From contig NZ_JAHPZX010000004.1 of the NCBI RefSeq assembly GCF_021325795.1, positions 782,232 to 846,231 of the forward strand: a stretch of DNA of 64,000 nt, in the 5' to 3' direction. Of this stretch, positions 62,020-64,000 are shown in pieces. A program made the translations under genes and the position numbers. Positions within the stretch are counted from its first letter, which is position 1, and every line of letters starts with the position of its first letter. Under the pieces are notes generated by a model, which saw only the letters and a list, made by a program, of their open reading frames with translations, made no database searches and was not told the origin of the DNA. Source of the stretch: Bordetella sp. LUAb4 (GTDB lineage: Bacteria; Pseudomonadota; Gammaproteobacteria; Burkholderiales; Burkholderiaceae_B).

Positions 62020-63648
62020 TCAGAAACCGACGGCCTGGCCGTCGCGGCGGCTATCGCTGGCGGCGACGTAGCCCAGGTCATGGTCGTTTTCCGACATGCG
62101 CCAGATGAACTGGCCGGAGCCGAAGTCCATATAGGGGTCGTTCACGCTCTTCAGCACGTGGCCCAGGTTCTTCAGGCCCTCCACGGTGCTGACGGGCATG
62201 GTCGATTCCAGGTCCAGCGTGAAGTCGCGGTTGACCTTCCAACGCGGCGCGTCGCAGGCGGCCTGCGGGTTCTGATGATAGTCCAGCATGCGCGAGACTG
62301 TCTGCAAATGGCCCTGCGGCTGCATGTCGCCACCCATGACGCCGAAGCTCATGACGGGTTTGCCGTCACGTGTCAGGAAGCCGGGGATGATGGTGTGGAA
62401 AGGACGATGGCCGCCCTTCACCACGTTGGCCGCCTTCGGGTCCATGGAGAAACCGACGCCGCGGTTCTGCAGGCTGATGCCGGTGCCCGGTACCACCACG
62501 CCCGAGCCGAAGCCCATGTAGTTGGACATGATGAAGGACACCATCATGCCGCTTTCATCGGCGGTGGTCATGTAGATGGTGCCGCCGGCGTGCGGGCGGC
62601 CCGCGGCGAATTGCGTGGCGCGGTCCAGATTGATGAGCTTGGCGCGGGAGGCCAGGTAGGCGTCGTCGAGCATCTGCTCGGGCGTCACTTCCATGGAGCG
62701 CGGGTCGCCGACGTATTTGTACAGGTCGGCGAAGGCCAGCTTCATGGCCTCGATCTGCAGATGCTGGGCGCGTACCGAATCCAGCGGCAGGCCGGCCTGG
62801 TCGAAGTGGTCGAGCATGCCCAGCGCCATCAGCGCGGCGATGCCCTGGCCGTTCGGGGGAATTTCGTGCACTTCGTAGCCGCGGTACTTGCGCGAGATGG
62901 GCTTGACGAAGTCGGGACGGTAGTTGCGCAGGTCGTCCAGGGTCATGGCGCCGCCATTGGCCTTGCTGTGCGCGACGATCTTGGCGGCGATTTCGCCTTC
63001 GTAGTAGTCGCGGCCCTTGCTTTCCGCGATGCGACGCAGGGTCCAGGCGGCTTCCGGAATGCGGAAGTGCTCGCCGACGCCGGGGGCGCGGCCGTTGGGC
63101 ATGAAGGCCTCGGCGAAGCCGGGCTGGTCCTTCAGTTCGGCGGCGGCGGCTTCCCACTTGCGCGCGGTGATAGGCGGCACGGAATAACCGCGCTCGGCCA
63201 CTTCGATGGCGGGTTCGAACAGGGTTTCGAAGGGTAGCTTGCCGAATTTCTCGTGCAGGGCAGCCCAGCCGGCGACGGCGCCGGGGACGGTGACGCTGTC
63301 CCAGCCTCGCTTGGGCTGGACGGCCAGGCCGTCCTTGCCGGTGCCGTACTTGTTCTTGAAGTAGTCGACGTTCCAGGCGGCGGGCGCCACGCCGGAAGAA
63401 TTCAGGCCTTGCAGTTCCTTGCCGTCCCACACGATGGCGAAGCAATCGCTGCCCAGGCCGCAGGAGACCGGTTCCGTCAGCGCGATGGTGGCGGCCGCGG
63501 CGATGGCGGCGTCGATGGCGCTACCGCCCTTGAGCAGCATGCGCAGGCCGGCTTGCGCGGCCAAAGGATGCGACGTCGACACGATATTGCGGGCGAACAA
63601 CGGCGCGCGAATGGTCGGATAAGGGTTTTCCCAGATGAAATTCTTCAT
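62020..63648 (-). CDS. ggt: Gamma-glutamyltransferase (Ggt)
   Basis: This 542-residue enzyme cleaves the gamma-glutamyl bond of glutathione and related peptides. The N-terminal nucleophile Thr is in HAGGTIYMTTADESG (about residue 360), preceding the small subunit; the conserved GGSAIDAAIAAAATIALTEPVSCGLGSDCF and ISLQNRGVGFSMDP are present. The N-terminus MKNFIWENPYPTIR has no signal peptide, unlike classical periplasmic Ggt, so it may act in the cytoplasm on imported glutathione, or leave by another route. It is the first gene of the operon with gsiBCDA. Confidence 0.9.
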   Translation of the reverse strand: MKNFIWENPYPTIRAPLFARNIVSTSHPLAAQAGLRMLLKGGSAIDAAIAAAATIALTEPVSCGLGSDCFAIVWDGKELQGLNSSGVAPAAWNVDYFKNKYGTGKDGLAVQPKRGWDSVTVPGAVAGWAALHEKFGKLPFETLFEPAIEVAERGYSVPPITARKWEAAAAELKDQPGFAEAFMPNGRAPGVGEHFRIPEAAWTLRRIAESKGRDYYEGEIAAKIVAHSKANGGAMTLDDLRNYRPDFVKPISRKYRGYEVHEIPPNGQGIAALMALGMLDHFDQAGLPLDSVRAQHLQIEAMKLAFADLYKYVGDPRSMEVTPEQMLDDAYLASRAKLINLDRATQFAAGRPHAGGTIYMTTADESGMMVSFIMSNYMGFGSGVVVPGTGISLQNRGVGFSMDPKAANVVKGGHRPFHTIIPGFLTRDGKPVMSFGVMGGDMQPQGHLQTVSRMLDYHQNPQAACDAPRWKVNRDFTLDLESTMPVSTVEGLKNLGHVLKSVNDPYMDFGSGQFIWRMSENDHDLGYVAASDSRRDGQAVGF

Positions 63649-63707
63649 ATGACGCTCGGCAGGAAGTAAATGGCGTGGGTCAAGCAAACCACGCAAGGTA
63701 CACGCGT

Positions 63708-63732
63708 GATTTAATTAAATCAATTTGATTTT
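63708..63732 (-). promoter_or_regulatory. AT-rich palindromes upstream of ggt
   Basis: The perfect 14-base palindrome GATTTAATTAAATC (63708-63721) is followed by AAATCAATTTGATTT, about 60-80 bases before the ggt start. They are candidate operators in an otherwise GC-rich region. Confidence 0.5.
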
Positions 63733-63809
63733 TTGTTGTGTCATACAAGAAAAGTTTATGAGTCATAGAGGGGTCTTATTTGCCTGCGGCGGGCACCTAC
63801 CGGTGAGGA

Positions 63810-63838
63810 GGGCGCGGCCTGCCGGCCGCGCCCGTTTT
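63810..63838 (+). terminator. Plus-strand terminator-like hairpin
   Basis: The ten-base stem GGGCGCGGCC/GGCCGCGCCC (loop TGCC) is followed by GTTTT. No plus-strand gene ends here in the window, so its client is unclear. Confidence 0.5.
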
Positions 63839-63885
63839 GGTCGGGATGGGCTGCGTGGGCGCGTCGGGCGGCGCCCCAGCGGAGC

Positions 63886-64000
63886 GGGTCGGCTGCGGCG
63901 GCAGGTCGGCCGCGGCAGTGGGCCGGACGCGGCAGTGGGCCGGACGCGGCAGTGGGCCGGCCGCGGCAGCGGGCCGGCCACGGCAGTGGGTCGGCCGCGG
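63886..64000. repeat. 17-bp tandem repeat at the window edge
   Basis: At least six and a half units of about GGGCCGGACGCGGCAGT run to the edge. Seventeen is not a multiple of three, so a short-period protein repeat is unlikely. No gene is recognised in 63649-64000. Confidence 0.8.

Overview
The window reads as one contiguous chromosomal segment of a GC-rich betaproteobacterium, most likely Bordetella, Achromobacter or another member of the Alcaligenaceae. The evidence is the codon bias, the family repertoire (DUF2239, YaeQ, PpiD, UgpQ, RlmJ, UbiC, GsiABCD) and the mix of Liv-type and peptide ABC transporters with many LysR regulators. No rRNA gene, tRNA gene, CRISPR array, insertion sequence or integrase was recognised.

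Layout. Positions 1-8.3 kb hold a partial gene, a DUF3298 lipoprotein, a DUF2239 protein behind a Fur-box-like site, an alkyl sulfatase gut by internal deletion, a small surface antigen, a DUF2252 / DUF4239 / outer membrane protein operon, and an ArsR regulator with its quinone oxidoreductase target and two matching operators. Positions 8.3-18.4 kb hold a MocR regulator followed by a defence-like accessory island: an AAA_21 ATPase, a coiled-coil plus CHAT protease pair, a zinc-hook ABC ATPase with a 48-residue basic protein, a SEC-C relic and a HEPN-RES toxin. Positions 18.5-22.4 kb hold small metabolic and hypothetical genes.

Positions 22.4-31.3 kb form a glutamate and amino-acid block on the minus strand: LysR, a DUF1445 (D-glutamate cyclase-like) protein, a Liv-type ABC transporter (binding protein, H, M, G, F) ending in a strong terminator, then glutamate dehydrogenase behind an 11-bp inverted repeat. 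Positions 31.5-46.1 kb hold an EamA exporter, a TumE/TumA-type toxin-antitoxin pair with two operators, ybbA/tesA divergent from one CATG, ppiD, ugpQ, rlmJ, and an RND efflux operon (MFP, RND, OprM) divergent from a LysR gene.

Positions 46.2-56.5 kb are the most unusual part. Four plus-strand proteins share an ISGNSN-type N-terminus, and three long minus-strand paralogues start with MF and share a C-terminal domain I cannot assign. They are interleaved with housekeeping genes (rluF-like, yaeQ, ubiC). All seven are preceded by the same bipartite promoter, GGAAC-N16-GTCC (or GTAC, or CGAC), at the correct strand and distance, which looks like an ECF/HrpL/BtrS-type sigma regulon. Three of the small genes also carry a leader hairpin that pairs ACTCC with the Shine-Dalgarno GGAGT, with covarying outer pairs. 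I infer a set of co-regulated secreted proteins, possibly type III effectors. No secretion apparatus lies in the window.

Positions 56.5-63.6 kb encode a gamma-glutamyltransferase and a GsiBCDA glutathione-type ABC importer as one minus-strand operon. The window ends in a 17-bp tandem repeat.
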